This document shows, piece after piece, positions 26,429-35,506 of a stretch of DNA of 64,000 bases. The number at the start of each line of letters is the position of its first letter. The first letter of the stretch is position 1. Location of the stretch: contig NZ_VTQV01000005.1 in NCBI RefSeq assembly GCF_008764245.1, positions 1 through 64,000 of the forward strand. The letters are read 5' to 3'. The notes below the pieces were generated by a model that was given only the letters and a program-made list of their open reading frames with translations, was not told where the DNA came from and searched no databases. The position numbers and the translations under genes are program-made. Source of the DNA: Bacillus subtilis. GTDB taxonomy: Bacteria; Bacillota; Bacilli; Bacillales; Bacillaceae_C.

Positions 26429-26966
26429 GGTTTGGATGTACGAAAACAAAGGAGAGCCGATAAAACGTCGATCCAACCAAGGTTTGGATATGCGAAAACA
26501 AAGGAGAGCCGATAAAACGTCGATCCAATCAAGGTTTGGATATGCGAAAACAAAGGAGAGCCGATAAAACGTCGATCCAACCAAGGTTTGGATATGCGAA
26601 AACAAAGGAAAGCCGATAAAACGTCGATCCAACCAAGGTTTGGATATGCGAAAACAAAGGAGAGCCGATAAAACGTCGATCCAATCAAGGTTTGGATATG
26701 CGAAAACAAAGGAGAGCCGTGAAAACGTTGATCCAACCAAGGTTTGGATATGCGAAAACAAAGGAGAGCCGTGAAAACGTCGATCCACCCATGGTTTGGA
26801 TATGCGAAAACAAAGGAGAGCCGTGAAAACGTCGATCCAACCAAGGTTTGGATGTACGAAAACAAAGGAGAGCCGAGAAAACGTCGATCCAATCAAGGTT
26901 TGGATGTGTGAAAACAAAGGAAAGCCGAGAAAACGTCGATCCACCCATGTTTCGGATATACGAAAA
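26429..26966. repeat. Tandem array of 52-bp repeats (array 1)
   Basis: Ten complete units, each exactly 52 bases, run from 26429 to 26948, followed by an eleventh partial unit. Unit order: GGTTTGGATATGCGAAAAC, AAAGGAGAGCCGATAAAAC, GTCGATCCAACCAA. Variation is confined to a few positions (CCAACCAA, CCAATCAA, or CCACCCAT; GCCGAT, GCCGTG, or GCCGAG). ATCCAA and TTGGAT of adjacent units form a hairpin. Frames in it are repeat artefacts, since 52 is not a multiple of three. The array lies between the exporter terminator and a convergent gene. Confidence 0.97.
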
Positions 26967-27005
26967 TACGCTCGGACTTAGCGAGACAGTGGCTCACGTT
27001 AAAAC

Positions 27006-28073
27006 TTACCTTTTTCGCGACCAATGCGCCCCTTCGTCCATATGAACAAACGGGATATCGGTATCCACTTCACCTGTAATTTTTTTCAAAATAAGATCTT
27101 CTCCACTTAGCCATTTTAAAAAATCAAACTCAATCGGCTCTTGGTCTCCGCCTAAAGCGATCCAGGCTTTCATTTCTCTAGGCAAATAAGCAGAAGTATG
27201 GATCGTCCCAGCCCAGCTACTATATAATTCGGAGAAAACCCCTTGATCGCGACCATTCATAAAACGAAAGGCAGATTTTGCGTCAGAAAGTTCCTTATAC
27301 TTCGCATTCATAGCATCCAAGCGTCGCTCTGAGTCGACAAGATGATGGCGATTTTCGTCTGTTAAAATTTCAAAATGATTGGTGCACATTTTTGCCTGGC
27401 GCACCTCAATCTGGCGAGGCGTAGCCTCCACAATATACGTTTCACCGCTCGAATCAAACACGGTATAGCTAAAAGAATGACGGTGAGGAATTTCTTTTAA
27501 CAAATCAACCGCTTCACCCACAGAAGCACATGATTCTAAAATCAGTCTTCCAATCATACAACAAATGAATCCATCTGCTGGCTTTTTCCGATTCATAAAA
27601 TTATAGCCCATGGCTAGACCTTTTTCGTTCATCCCATCCATGCGGCCGGTCACTCTTTGACTCGGTCCAATTATCGCATAGCCTTGGTCAGATGGCTGGA
27701 ATAATGTATAGCGGCCTTCATACGTTTTCGGATGATAATCATAGTTGCGAATGAGATAATCTTCACCTGTTAAAATCGAGCACCCTGATTTTACATAATC
27801 TAAACGGTAGCCCCCAAATTCAGCGAGAACCCGTTCCATTGGCCACTCCAGTGCCGCCTGCAGCCCCAATAATTCCTCCCAAACCCCCGGGGCAAACGGA
27901 AGAATCGCTTGCCTAACTTCTTCCACTTCAATGGAAAAACGTGGCTTTCGCACTTTCCATTGCTGTTCGCGATTTTTAATGGTAAGGGAATCCTTTATTT
28001 CTTTGCCTTGTGCAAAGCCAAAGTCATAATGAGTCCCTCGATATTGAATGATGTCGCTATAGATTTTTTTCAA
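27006..28073 (-). CDS. C45-family (acyl-CoA:6-APA acyltransferase-like) hydrolase
   Basis: A protein of about 355 residues of the Ntn-hydrolase type. The nucleophile is most likely the cysteine in KSGCSIL near residue 99, exposed by self-cleavage as in isopenicillin-N acyltransferase; RNYDYHP and GMNEKGLAMGYNF are further family features. The natural substrate is probably an N-acyl amide; it is unknown. I start at TTG (LKKIYSD) because AGAGGG is seven bases upstream; the ATG 12 codons earlier has a site too close to it. Confidence 0.82.
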   Translation of the reverse strand: MKKIYSDIIQYRGTHYDFGFAQGKEIKDSLTIKNREQQWKVRKPRFSIEVEEVRQAILPFAPGVWEELLGLQAALEWPMERVLAEFGGYRLDYVKSGCSILTGEDYLIRNYDYHPKTYEGRYTLFQPSDQGYAIIGPSQRVTGRMDGMNEKGLAMGYNFMNRKKPADGFICCMIGRLILESCASVGEAVDLLKEIPHRHSFSYTVFDSSGETYIVEATPRQIEVRQAKMCTNHFEILTDENRHHLVDSERRLDAMNAKYKELSDAKSAFRFMNGRDQGVFSELYSSWAGTIHTSAYLPREMKAWIALGGDQEPIEFDFLKWLSGEDLILKKITGEVDTDIPFVHMDEGAHWSRKR

Positions 28074-28156
28074 CGTAGATCCCTCTCGTGTTTTTTTAGG
28101 TATATTCATCGTACCTCTTCTCGCCAGACGATGTCACGCAATTACGATCCAAAAGG

Positions 28157-28188
28157 AAAAAACTTGAGGACAAACGCCCCCAAGTTTT
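28157..28188 (-). terminator. Terminator of ilvA
   Basis: AAAAACTTG pairs with CAAGTTTTT, with an inner GGG/CC(T)C extension; a T-run follows on the minus strand just after the ilvA stop. Confidence 0.85.
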
Positions 28189-28191
28189 TAA

Positions 28192-29460
28192 TTAAATAAG
28201 AAGATTGAACAGAGTACTATCTTTGTTCACTTCTGTATAAGGAAAGCCTTTTTGTTGCATGCGTTCCACTAAACCGGCATAGTCTTCTGGTCTTTTTAAT
28301 TCAATACCAACTAATCCCGGACCACTTTCTTTGTTGTTTTTCTTCGTATATTCAAAATGGGTGATGTCATCCTCTGGCCCGAGGACATTATCGAGAAACT
28401 CACGTAAGGCTCCAGCGCGTTGCGGGAAGTTTACGATAAAGTAATAGAGAAGGCCCTCATATAATAAGGATTTTTCTTTAATTTCCTGCATCCGCCCAAT
28501 ATCGTTATTCCCGCCACTTACGACACAAATAACGGATTTCCCCTTGATTTCTTCCTTATAAAAATCCAATGCAGCGATAGGGAGGGCACCAGCAGGTTCT
28601 GCAATGATCGCATACTTATTATAAAGATCTAAAATCGTCGTACATACTTTTCCCTCAGGCACAGGAATGATATCATCCACATATTGTTGGCAAATTTCAA
28701 AGGTTTTTTGGCCCGCACAGCCGACTGCGGCGCCGTCCACAAACTTATCGATTGAATCAAGGGTGGTAATGCCTTTATTGTCAATGGCTGCTTTCATACT
28801 AGCTGCCCCAGCAGGTTCTACTCCAATCATATGTGTATGTGGGGATAAATTTTTAATATAAGAACTTAAACCTGATAGTAAGCCGCCACCACCAATACTA
28901 GCAAAGACAAAGTCCACAGGTTCTTCCAAATCATTCATAATTTCAACAGCAACGGTTCCTTGTCCGGCGATAATATCGTAGTCATCAAATGGATGGATAA
29001 AAATTTTATCCTCCTGATCGGCATAGTTCAATGCACTTTTAGAAGTATCATCAAATGTATCGCCAACTAGGACGATTTCGACAAATTCACGGCCAAACAT
29101 TTTTACCTGATCAATCTTTTGATTCGGTGTCGTTTGTGGCATAAAGATGGTTCCAGAAATGCCAAGATGAGAACAAGCGTAAGCAACTCCTTGGGCATGA
29201 TTGCCGGCACTAGCACACACGACCCCTTTATCTCTTGCTTCTGCTTCAATTCGTTTGATTTTATAATAAGCGCCTCGCAATTTGAACGAGCGCACATGTT
29301 GCATATCCTCTCTTTTCAAGAAAACATGGCAGTCATATTTCTCAGATAAACGCTCACTTTTTTGCAAAGGCGTATGTGCCACAACGTCTTTTAATTGTTG
29401 GTAAGCAATCAGGATATCTTCCACATTCACAGCACTTGACTTCAATTTTGTTTCACTCAT
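28192..29460 (-). CDS. ilvA: Threonine ammonia-lyase (biosynthetic)
   Basis: A PLP enzyme that deaminates threonine to 2-oxobutanoate, the first step to isoleucine. The PLP lysine is in RSFKLRGAYYK near residue 54. The glycine loop reads SIGGGGLLSG and the C-terminal SGGNND is conserved. A single ACT-like regulatory domain (RAGALREFLDNVLG) ends the protein. The 422-residue form starting at the ATG reading MSETKL matches the B. subtilis length. A TATAAT lies upstream near 29508 on the minus strand. Confidence 0.95.
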   Translation of the reverse strand: MSETKLKSSAVNVEDILIAYQQLKDVVAHTPLQKSERLSEKYDCHVFLKREDMQHVRSFKLRGAYYKIKRIEAEARDKGVVCASAGNHAQGVAYACSHLGISGTIFMPQTTPNQKIDQVKMFGREFVEIVLVGDTFDDTSKSALNYADQEDKIFIHPFDDYDIIAGQGTVAVEIMNDLEEPVDFVFASIGGGGLLSGLSSYIKNLSPHTHMIGVEPAGAASMKAAIDNKGITTLDSIDKFVDGAAVGCAGQKTFEICQQYVDDIIPVPEGKVCTTILDLYNKYAIIAEPAGALPIAALDFYKEEIKGKSVICVVSGGNNDIGRMQEIKEKSLLYEGLLYYFIVNFPQRAGALREFLDNVLGPEDDITHFEYTKKNNKESGPGLVGIELKRPEDYAGLVERMQQKGFPYTEVNKDSTLFNLLI

Positions 29461-29651
29461 GGCGTCATCCACTTCCCTTGCTAATAAACTAGAATATTCG
29501 TACATTATAACATGAAATTATGAGCTTGAACAAAGGAATATTCTTAATATTTAGTGATAGCGATTTCATTATCCGTTTTTTCTAAAATAGTTGCTTGTCC
29601 TATCATTTTTATAAGCAATGAGAAGTGGGAAGAATGAAAAGAACATCCATT

Positions 29652-30134
29652 TTATTCTTTTGAGACTCCCACTTCCGTATATTGCATATCCGTTTTCTTT
29701 TTAAGAATGATTTCTAAAATGCCATTTTTATAAACGGCGGTTGTTTTCTTCTTATCAACCAGGGCGGGCAAGGTAATCGTTTTGGTGTTTTGCGCGGCCT
29801 CTGAATCCTCAATGATCAGCTGATTGGTTGTATGGTATACTTTCCATCTTTCTAATATCTTTTCGTCTGGGACGGTGATATGAATAAAGATATATTGAAA
29901 GGATTCAAAAAGCTTTACATCATCTGAGGATGAAGGATTTGTGGAAGAGGGCATTTGCTTAAGAAGAGATCCTAACCAATCATTTGAATTCGTTGCACCC
30001 TGATCGAAAGCAGAAAAGGCTTGGGACAAAACTTTTTGCACGTAATCGTCTACATTATTTTTGCCGATCTCAAAGGGAGGAGCCTTAGCCTTATCTTGAT
30101 TTAGGTTAAAAGGGAATGAGTTCCAAGGAAACAT
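29652..30134 (-). CDS. Hsp20/alpha-crystallin-like protein (GerT/CotM-like)
   Basis: A 160-residue protein. The N-terminal MFPWNSFPFN and a variable region are followed by a degenerate alpha-crystallin domain from about residue 75 (FIHITVPDEK, LIIEDSE, and the closing YKNGILEIILKK). Sporulating Bacillus encode several such proteins as coat or germination factors (CotM, CotP, GerT). Which one this is cannot be decided. AGGAAGG precedes the ATG. It is monocistronic. Confidence 0.75.
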   Translation of the reverse strand: MFPWNSFPFNLNQDKAKAPPFEIGKNNVDDYVQKVLSQAFSAFDQGATNSNDWLGSLLKQMPSSTNPSSSDDVKLFESFQYIFIHITVPDEKILERWKVYHTTNQLIIEDSEAAQNTKTITLPALVDKKKTTAVYKNGILEIILKKKTDMQYTEVGVSKE

Positions 30135-30275
30135 ACGAATTCTTTCCTTCCTATGACATTATATCGTTATTTTATGTTAGAAAAAAATCGATGTTCTTTT
30201 ATAGAGGATGGAACCTGAAAAATATGCCTAAAAAGAGTATGATAAAAGAAGAACTAAAGGGGATGGGGTGAAAAG

Positions 30276-31292
30276 ATGCGGAACATGTCATTGGAGGAGC
30301 TTTTGGCTTTAAGAGAAGAACTTCAAGTTTCTGTCGATAAAGAGAAAAGTGTGTCTCTCTCCGCATTAATCGGTGTTGAGGAGGAATTGTTACGAAGACT
30401 CTCTCGACAAAAAAAGGGTGAAAGTCCTTATGATGTAAAAGAAATCCAAAGAGATCTTATTGCTCATTTGGTTCATTTTGGTGCATATACCAAAACATAT
30501 TATAAAAGAGACCATGTCGATGATCAGAAGTCATTAGCGAAGGTGCTGAAATATGATCGAGGAAATGCATTAGCTTATTACCGTCTGGGAATGTATGCCT
30601 ATAGGAAAAGTTTTTACATAACAGCGGCGGTTCATTTTAATAATGCGCTAAAAAGCCATGAGCGAGACGCCGATTCGCCCTACAGCTTATCAGACCAACA
30701 GCATTATCAAGTCCTACTTTATTTACAAAACAGCACGTTAAAAGTAGCAATAGAGACCGCGGACATGACAAGAATAGCGGAAGAGAAAATGGATGAGAAA
30801 TCTATGGCCAGCTTGAAACTTTCTCCTATCCAAGAGAATATCCGTCATCATGAGGTCTATCTAGAAAATCATGCCTTTACTGTTCTTTCTGAGCAGGGGT
30901 TGAAATTAGCTTCGAAAGAGGAATGTGAGCAGTTAATGAACCCGGATAACAAAAAGTCCCCCCTTATGTTATATTTTTCTGACGCCCAACAGTTCGTGAT
31001 TTTTCAGAAGCAAGAAGTGTCACTTACGATTCTGCAGGCGAGCATGTTAAAAAGGGTTTTACTGAATCACACGGAAGGAAAGCCTCTAGAAAAAGGTAAG
31101 CTAGCCGACCTGTTTGCTTCGCGTGATCAAGCAGGAAAAGTGCCGGATGCCATTTATAAGCAAGCCTTTACTCGTTTAAAAAAACAAATGGATAAGTTAG
31201 GATTAGGGGGAGTTATCATTGGACAGGAAGATGGAAATTTGTATCTTTCTGAGATTCCTTTTTTGTGTATTCAGCGAATAGAACAATGGTGA
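30276..31292 (+). CDS. TPR-containing protein with possible C-terminal winged helix
   Basis: A 338-residue cytosolic protein. A single recognisable TPR-like unit lies near residues 85-125 (ALAYYRLGMYAYRKSFYITA, followed by AVHFNNAL). The last 90 residues (SLTILQASMLKRVLL, AFTRLKKQMDKLG, GNLYLSEI) look like the winged helix of OmpR/SARP-type regulators. It could be a regulator with a TPR sensor. This is inference; no named family was recognised. GGGGTG lies six bases before the ATG. Confidence 0.65.
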   Translation: MRNMSLEELLALREELQVSVDKEKSVSLSALIGVEEELLRRLSRQKKGESPYDVKEIQRDLIAHLVHFGAYTKTYYKRDHVDDQKSLAKVLKYDRGNALAYYRLGMYAYRKSFYITAAVHFNNALKSHERDADSPYSLSDQQHYQVLLYLQNSTLKVAIETADMTRIAEEKMDEKSMASLKLSPIQENIRHHEVYLENHAFTVLSEQGLKLASKEECEQLMNPDNKKSPLMLYFSDAQQFVIFQKQEVSLTILQASMLKRVLLNHTEGKPLEKGKLADLFASRDQAGKVPDAIYKQAFTRLKKQMDKLGLGGVIIGQEDGNLYLSEIPFLCIQRIEQW

Positions 31293-31371
31293 ATGGCGCT
31301 TAGAGAAAAAGGACATTCTTTGGTCTTGAAATTTTTACCAATCCCTCATACAATTGAAATGAATTGAATAG

Positions 31372-31520
31372 TTATCAAGAGTGGCTGAGAGATCTGGCTC
31401 AACGACGTCACAGCAACCTGCAATAGGTAAGGTGCTAAAACCAGCAAAGCTGTTTGCTTTGGATGATAAGATCGGTCTTAAGACCCCGTCTGTTATCCAA
31501 TGCAGATGGGGTTTTTATTT
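31372..31520 (+). promoter_or_regulatory. SAM-I (S-box) riboswitch with terminator
   Basis: The aptamer (31372-31469) begins TTATCAAGAGTGGCTGAGAG and includes CACAGCAACC, GGTAAGGTGCTAAAACC and the closing GATAA. The terminator stem ACCCCGTCTG/CAGATGGGGT (31483-31512) with TTTTTATTT follows. TTATCC in the terminator loop can pair with the 3' strand of P1 (GGATGATAA), giving the alternative ON structure. The only gene before the next opposite-strand gene is a 60-residue ORF. Confidence 0.94.
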
Positions 31521-31609
31521 ATCTGCATAACCAGCTATTACGTTCCCTGTACGAGGTGGCGGCTAAATAAACCCCACTGATTAAAGTTTCACTTAAGGAG
31601 GGATTGACA

Positions 31610-31792
31610 TTGAAACGTATGACCATCGAGAATAAGAATGGAAAGGGATGCGATAAGACGAAGGAGGAGGCGAGTGAAGTCATTAAAGAGATGTCTCCGG
31701 AGGAATTAGAAGCATTTAAGCTGGAAAGATATCGGAAGTTCATCAGACCACTGACAGAATATCATGTGGATGATTTGAAAAATAGAAAATAG
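31610..31792 (+). CDS. Small protein of unknown function under SAM-I riboswitch control
   Basis: A 60-residue, highly charged, soluble helical protein (EEASEVIKEMSPEELEAFKL, then ERYRKFIRPLTEYHVDDLKN). It starts at TTG, eight bases after an excellent AAGGAGGG. A TTG two codons upstream is too close to that site. No relation to known methionine enzymes is visible; it could be a regulatory peptide, an adaptor, or the tail of a lost gene. The strong ribosome site argues that it is translated. Confidence 0.7.
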   Translation: MKRMTIENKNGKGCDKTKEEASEVIKEMSPEELEAFKLERYRKFIRPLTEYHVDDLKNRK

Positions 31793-31841
31793 AACTTTTG
31801 TAAGCAATTTTCTTAGAATTCAAAGAGATGCTTTTGTTACT

Positions 31842-31874
31842 AGCTGATTTCCGGCTGAAAATCGGAAATCAGCT
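31842..31874. repeat. Inverted repeat after the SAM-controlled ORF
   Basis: A perfect 12-bp stem, AGCTGATTTCCG/CGGAAATCAGCT, has a nine-base loop between two convergent genes. No T-run is present on either side, so its terminator activity is uncertain. Confidence 0.65.
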
Positions 31875-31894
31875 GCCAGGTGTCCCAGATGAGC

Positions 31895-32428
31895 TTATCG
31901 ATTTACTCTTTTCTGCAAGTAAAAAGAGCGGATCACGAAATAGCCCATTGAACCAAAGATCAAGCCTAAAAAAATGATTGGAAACCAAATGCCGAGTCCA
32001 TTTCGTTCGTCCAAAGCAATTTTAATCCCTTCCCATGTGAGAAAAGAGAAGGAAAGCAGAATTTCATTTTTTAGAACATTGATCATAAGGCGTGCATTCA
32101 CATATTGGGCAGGGGCATTTTCTTTTGTAATCGGGACCATATAGTTATAGACATGTGGATAACGTTCCAAAATGGTCATGCCAACCCACATCATCATTCC
32201 AATGATAGGGAGAATAAGCATTTCCCCTTTGCTGCCCCACCTATCGACTACCCCCGCCGCATTATAATGAGCAGGCACCTTCTCCGGTAAAAGACTCCAA
32301 TGATAAAGCAAATATACCATCGTACTCATAAAAGTGATGATGGTAGCGATATTAAAGACAATTTCCCATTTCGTTTTGGGTAATGTTAATTTGGGACGAT
32401 TTTCCTCAATCATGTGTGGATGCCTCAT
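31895..32428 (-). CDS. DUF1648-domain membrane protein
   Basis: A 177-residue protein with four membrane helices (about 26-47, 75-95, 120-140, 147-168). The extracellular DUF1648 signature EKVPAHYNAAGVVDRWGSKG lies between helices 1 and 2. The domain is shared with SdpI-type immunity proteins, but the SdpI C-terminal half is missing, so immunity should not be assumed. The start could be five codons later (MIEENRP); neither site has a strong ribosome sequence. Confidence 0.8.
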   Translation of the reverse strand: MRHPHMIEENRPKLTLPKTKWEIVFNIATIITFMSTMVYLLYHWSLLPEKVPAHYNAAGVVDRWGSKGEMLILPIIGMMMWVGMTILERYPHVYNYMVPITKENAPAQYVNARLMINVLKNEILLSFSFLTWEGIKIALDERNGLGIWFPIIFLGLIFGSMGYFVIRSFYLQKRVNR

Positions 32429-32551
32429 CTTTCTTTTAGGTGAACTAGCCCATCTCCTGTCTATTAAAGTACGATCTAGAACGGTGAAAGATTCACATTA
32501 TGTACCTTTGCAAAATAATTAGAAATTATGAAAACGGGCATGCTAGGCACC

Positions 32552-33196
32552 TTAATGGATCGTCCCGCCAACTTCATGCATATCCTCTTGTTCATGGGCC
32601 GCTGTAATGGCTGCCCTTTTTAGCGCCATGATAATTAAATTTAGGCTCATGCTCGGGGCGGATTTATCCAGGGTTTGTTCTGGAATGAACGGAATATGAA
32701 TGAATCCCCCGCGAATATGAGGAGCATGTTCACTAAGATAATGCATAACTCCATAGAATAGATGATTACAGACAAAGGTGCCTGCTGTGTGGGAAACGCT
32801 CGCTGGAATCCCCATTTTTCGGATTTGATGGACCATTCGTTTTACTGGCAAAGTGCTCCAGTAGGCAGCAGGGCCATTTTCAATAATAGGTTCATCTATC
32901 GGTTGTTGTCCTTCATTATCCGCAATCCGTGCATCGTCTAGATTAATCGCAATCCGTTCTGGGGTAATCTGGGTACGCCCACCTGCCTGCCCAACACAAA
33001 TCACAACATCAGGCTGAAAAAATTCAATCGCCTCTATGACAACTTCTCGTGATTGATGAAAGACGGTTGGTACTTCAACAGTGATCAGCTTTACATTTTC
33101 TATGATTAATCCATTTAATTGTTTGATAGCTTCTGAAGCAGGATTGATCACATCTGTTCCGAAAGGATCAAACCCAGTTAATAATACCTTTTTCAC
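32552..33196 (-). CDS. pcp: Pyroglutamyl-peptidase I
   Basis: A 214-residue cysteine peptidase (family C15) that removes N-terminal pyroglutamate. The Glu in ERIAIN near residue 80, the Cys in TAGTFVCNHLFY near 143 and the His in GGFIHIPFIPEQ near 167 form the triad. The start is GTG (VKKVLLTGFDPFG) six bases after GGAGAG; the longer frame is not supported. It lies downstream of the htpG terminator. Confidence 0.95.
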   Translation of the reverse strand: MKKVLLTGFDPFGTDVINPASEAIKQLNGLIIENVKLITVEVPTVFHQSREVVIEAIEFFQPDVVICVGQAGGRTQITPERIAINLDDARIADNEGQQPIDEPIIENGPAAYWSTLPVKRMVHQIRKMGIPASVSHTAGTFVCNHLFYGVMHYLSEHAPHIRGGFIHIPFIPEQTLDKSAPSMSLNLIIMALKRAAITAAHEQEDMHEVGGTIH

Positions 33197-33280
33197 GGTA
33201 CACTCTCCAACTCCTTTGCTAGATATCTTTATTTTAAATGGTAACATATTTCAGCTGGAATCTTGTCCGTTTTTAAAAAG

Positions 33281-33311
33281 AAAAAACGAACCCCAATAAA
33301 ATAGGGTTCGC
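33281..33311 (-). terminator. Terminator of htpG transcript
   Basis: CGAACCC pairs with GGGTTCG around a ten-base loop; on the minus strand TTTTTTCTTTTT follows. It lies beyond the hairpin repeat, so the htpG mRNA would carry the complement of that repeat in its 3' end. Confidence 0.8.
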
Positions 33312-33340
33312 TTATGAAAAGCAATTCGCAGTGTCATTTT

Positions 33341-33516
33341 TACCGGAGGCCTGCAGGACGGGATGCAGGTCACAAAGGCGTGGCGATTGTTGTCGCGAAT
33401 TTAGGCCAACAGGACGTTGGTCAGAACAGCGTTGCGACGTACAAGGATGTACTAGTGCAGACGAAGCGACAGGACGTCGCGGCTTGAGTCTGCCGTCAGG
33501 ACGGCGCAAACTTAGC
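33341..33516 (+). repeat. AGGAY-loop hairpin repeat, copy b (largest)
   Basis: Hairpins on the plus strand are CCTGC-AGGACGGGAT-GCAGG (33350-33369), CCAAC-AGGAC-GTTGG (33406-33420), GTAC-AAGGAT-GTAC (33439-33452), GCGAC-AGGAC-GTCGC (33466-33480) and GCCGTC-AG-GACGGC (33492-33505). GCGA/TCGC (near 33382) lacks the loop. The element ends CAAACTTAGCCGTTTATCC, shared with other copies. It fills the gap between pcp and htpG with no gene. Confidence 0.88.
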
Positions 33517-33563
33517 CGTTTATCCTTGTTCATCCACTTGCTCCTTATTTTTTGGACATCCTC

Positions 33564-35447
33564 TTACACCATCACTTTACAAATATCATTCGTAAATTCT
33601 ACCGGATCTTGCACAGGCAATCCTTCGATAAGGAGCGCTTGATTATATAAAAGGTTAGTGTATAGGTTTAGCTTATCTTTGTCTGTTTCAAAGGCTGATT
33701 TTAGCGATTGGAACACTTCATGGTTTGTATTAATTTCCAAAATCTTTTCCGCCTGGACATTTTGATTATCCGGCATGGCCTGTAAGATTTTTTCCATTTC
33801 GATCGTAATCTCGCCATCTGTAGAGAGACAAACAGGGTGAGACCGTAATCGTTTAGAAGCACGCACATCCTTCACTTTTCCAGATAAAATTTCTTTCAAA
33901 GCCTTGAATAGTTCCTTGTTTTCTTCGGTTTCTTCGGAAGCTTCTTTTTCTTTCTGGTCTTGGTCTTCAAGTCCCAAATCACCGCTTGCAACAGAACGGA
34001 ATTCCTTTTCCTTATAATTCATCAACATTTTGATCGCAAATTCATCCACATCTTCTGTGAAATACAAAATTTCATAGCCTTTTTCTCGAAGAACCTCAGT
34101 CTGAGGCAGTTTTTCAATGCGAGCAATCGAATCTCCTGATGCATAGTAAATATACTTCTGTTCTTCCGGCATTCTCGAAACATATTCATCCAATGTTACA
34201 AGCTTATTTTCTTTGGAAGAAGAGAACATAAGTAGATCCTGTAAAACGTCCTTATGCATGCCATAATCACTATACACACCAAACTTCAACTGTCTACCAA
34301 AAGCTTCATAGAATGTCTCGTATTTTTCACGATCATTCTTCAGCATGCTTTGCAATTCGCTTTTAATTTTCTTTTCAATATTATTGGCAATTCGTTTTAA
34401 TTGGCGGTCCTGTTGCAAAATCTCGCGAGAAATGTTGAGGGATAGGTCTTCCGAATCCACCATTCCTTTGACAAAACTAAAGTAATCGGGAAGTAACTCT
34501 GGACATTTTTCCATAATCAAGACGCCGCTTGAATATAATTCTAATCCTTTTTCAAATTCCTTTGAATAATAATCAAAGGGCATTTTTTCCGGGATATATA
34601 AAATCGCATTATAACGAATCGCACCGTCGACACTTGTGTGAATATGTGCTAATGGCTTATCAAATCCATAACGTTTTTCAGCGTAAAAATTTTCATAGTC
34701 TTCGTCCGTTAACTCGCTTTTATTTTTGCGCCAAATCGGCACCATGCTATTGAGAGTTTTTTCTTCTTTGACTTCTTCATATTCATCCTCTGTGCCTTCT
34801 TTTAGTTTGCTTTCCGTCACATCCATTTTAATCGGATAGCGAATGAAGTCAGAGTATTTCTTAATAATCGATTGGATGCGGTACTCCTCTAAAAACTCAT
34901 CATAATTTTCCTCTTCTGTATTTTCTTTAATGGTTAGGATGATTTCTGTCCCAACCGTTTCTTTTGTGGTTGGTTCAATTGTATAACCATCGGCGCCAGA
35001 AGATTTCCATTTGTATGCTTCTTCACTACCTAAAGCTTTACTGATCACAGTCACTTGATCCGCTACCATGAAAGCAGAGTAGAAGCCGACACCAAATTGG
35101 CCGATAATATCATGGCCATCTTTTAATTCATTCTCGTTTTTAAAGGCCAAGGAGCCACTTTGCGCAATGGTGCCAAGATTCTCTTCCAGCTCTTCCTTTG
35201 TCATCCCGATTCCTGTATCCTCTACTTTCAATTTTCGGTTTTCTTTATCGATTGAAAGCTTTATGTAGTAATCGTCTTGATTAAAAGTTAAAGCATCATC
35301 TGTGAGGGCACGGTAATAAATTTTATCGATCGCATCACTAGAGTTGGAGATTAATTCCCGTAGAAAAATTTCTTTGTTTGAATAAATGGAATGGATCATC
35401 ATTTCTAATAAACGCTTTGATTCTGCTTGAAACAGCTTCTTCTCCAT
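33564..35447 (-). CDS. htpG: Molecular chaperone HtpG (Hsp90)
   Basis: A 627-residue Hsp90. The GHKL ATPase domain shows NSSDAIDK near residue 35, DTGIGMT near 78 and GQFGVGFYS near 117. The middle and C-terminal dimer domains are complete. AAGGAG lies before the ATG. The promoter TTGACA-N17-TATTAA and a CIRCE operator precede it, so HrcA control is likely. In B. subtilis htpG lacks CIRCE and is controlled differently, so the circuit here is rewired. Confidence 0.97.
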   Translation of the reverse strand: MEKKLFQAESKRLLEMMIHSIYSNKEIFLRELISNSSDAIDKIYYRALTDDALTFNQDDYYIKLSIDKENRKLKVEDTGIGMTKEELEENLGTIAQSGSLAFKNENELKDGHDIIGQFGVGFYSAFMVADQVTVISKALGSEEAYKWKSSGADGYTIEPTTKETVGTEIILTIKENTEEENYDEFLEEYRIQSIIKKYSDFIRYPIKMDVTESKLKEGTEDEYEEVKEEKTLNSMVPIWRKNKSELTDEDYENFYAEKRYGFDKPLAHIHTSVDGAIRYNAILYIPEKMPFDYYSKEFEKGLELYSSGVLIMEKCPELLPDYFSFVKGMVDSEDLSLNISREILQQDRQLKRIANNIEKKIKSELQSMLKNDREKYETFYEAFGRQLKFGVYSDYGMHKDVLQDLLMFSSSKENKLVTLDEYVSRMPEEQKYIYYASGDSIARIEKLPQTEVLREKGYEILYFTEDVDEFAIKMLMNYKEKEFRSVASGDLGLEDQDQKEKEASEETEENKELFKALKEILSGKVKDVRASKRLRSHPVCLSTDGEITIEMEKILQAMPDNQNVQAEKILEINTNHEVFQSLKSAFETDKDKLNLYTNLLYNQALLIEGLPVQDPVEFTNDICKVMV

Positions 35448-35471
35448 AAAAATTCTCCTTTTGCACTATGA

Positions 35472-35498
35472 TTGGCACTCGATGCATGAGAGTGCTAA
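35472..35498 (-). promoter_or_regulatory. CIRCE element (HrcA operator) of htpG
   Basis: On the minus strand TTAGCACTC, nine bases, GAGTGCCAA match the CIRCE consensus TTAGCACTC-N9-GAGTGCTAA at 17 of 18 positions. It lies between the promoter and the htpG start, in the transcribed leader. Confidence 0.92.
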
Positions 35499-35506
35499 CT
35501 ACTTAT

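Noticed and set aside
26429-26966. CRISPR array
   Set aside because: The whole 52-base unit is repeated with few variants; there are no unique spacers and no cas genes.
26354-26981. Long open frames of 155-196 residues across the tandem repeats
   Set aside because: They arise because the 52-bp unit cycles through all three frames and lacks stops; the peptides are repeats of the unit translation, with no ribosome site.
31895-32428. SdpI-type immunity protein
   Set aside because: Only the DUF1648 part is present; the SdpI domain is missing and no sdp-like toxin genes are adjacent.
33331-33642. Frames on both strands in the pcp-htpG gap
   Set aside because: They lie within the structured repeat; the Cys/Arg/Gly-rich translation is typical of hairpin repeats.
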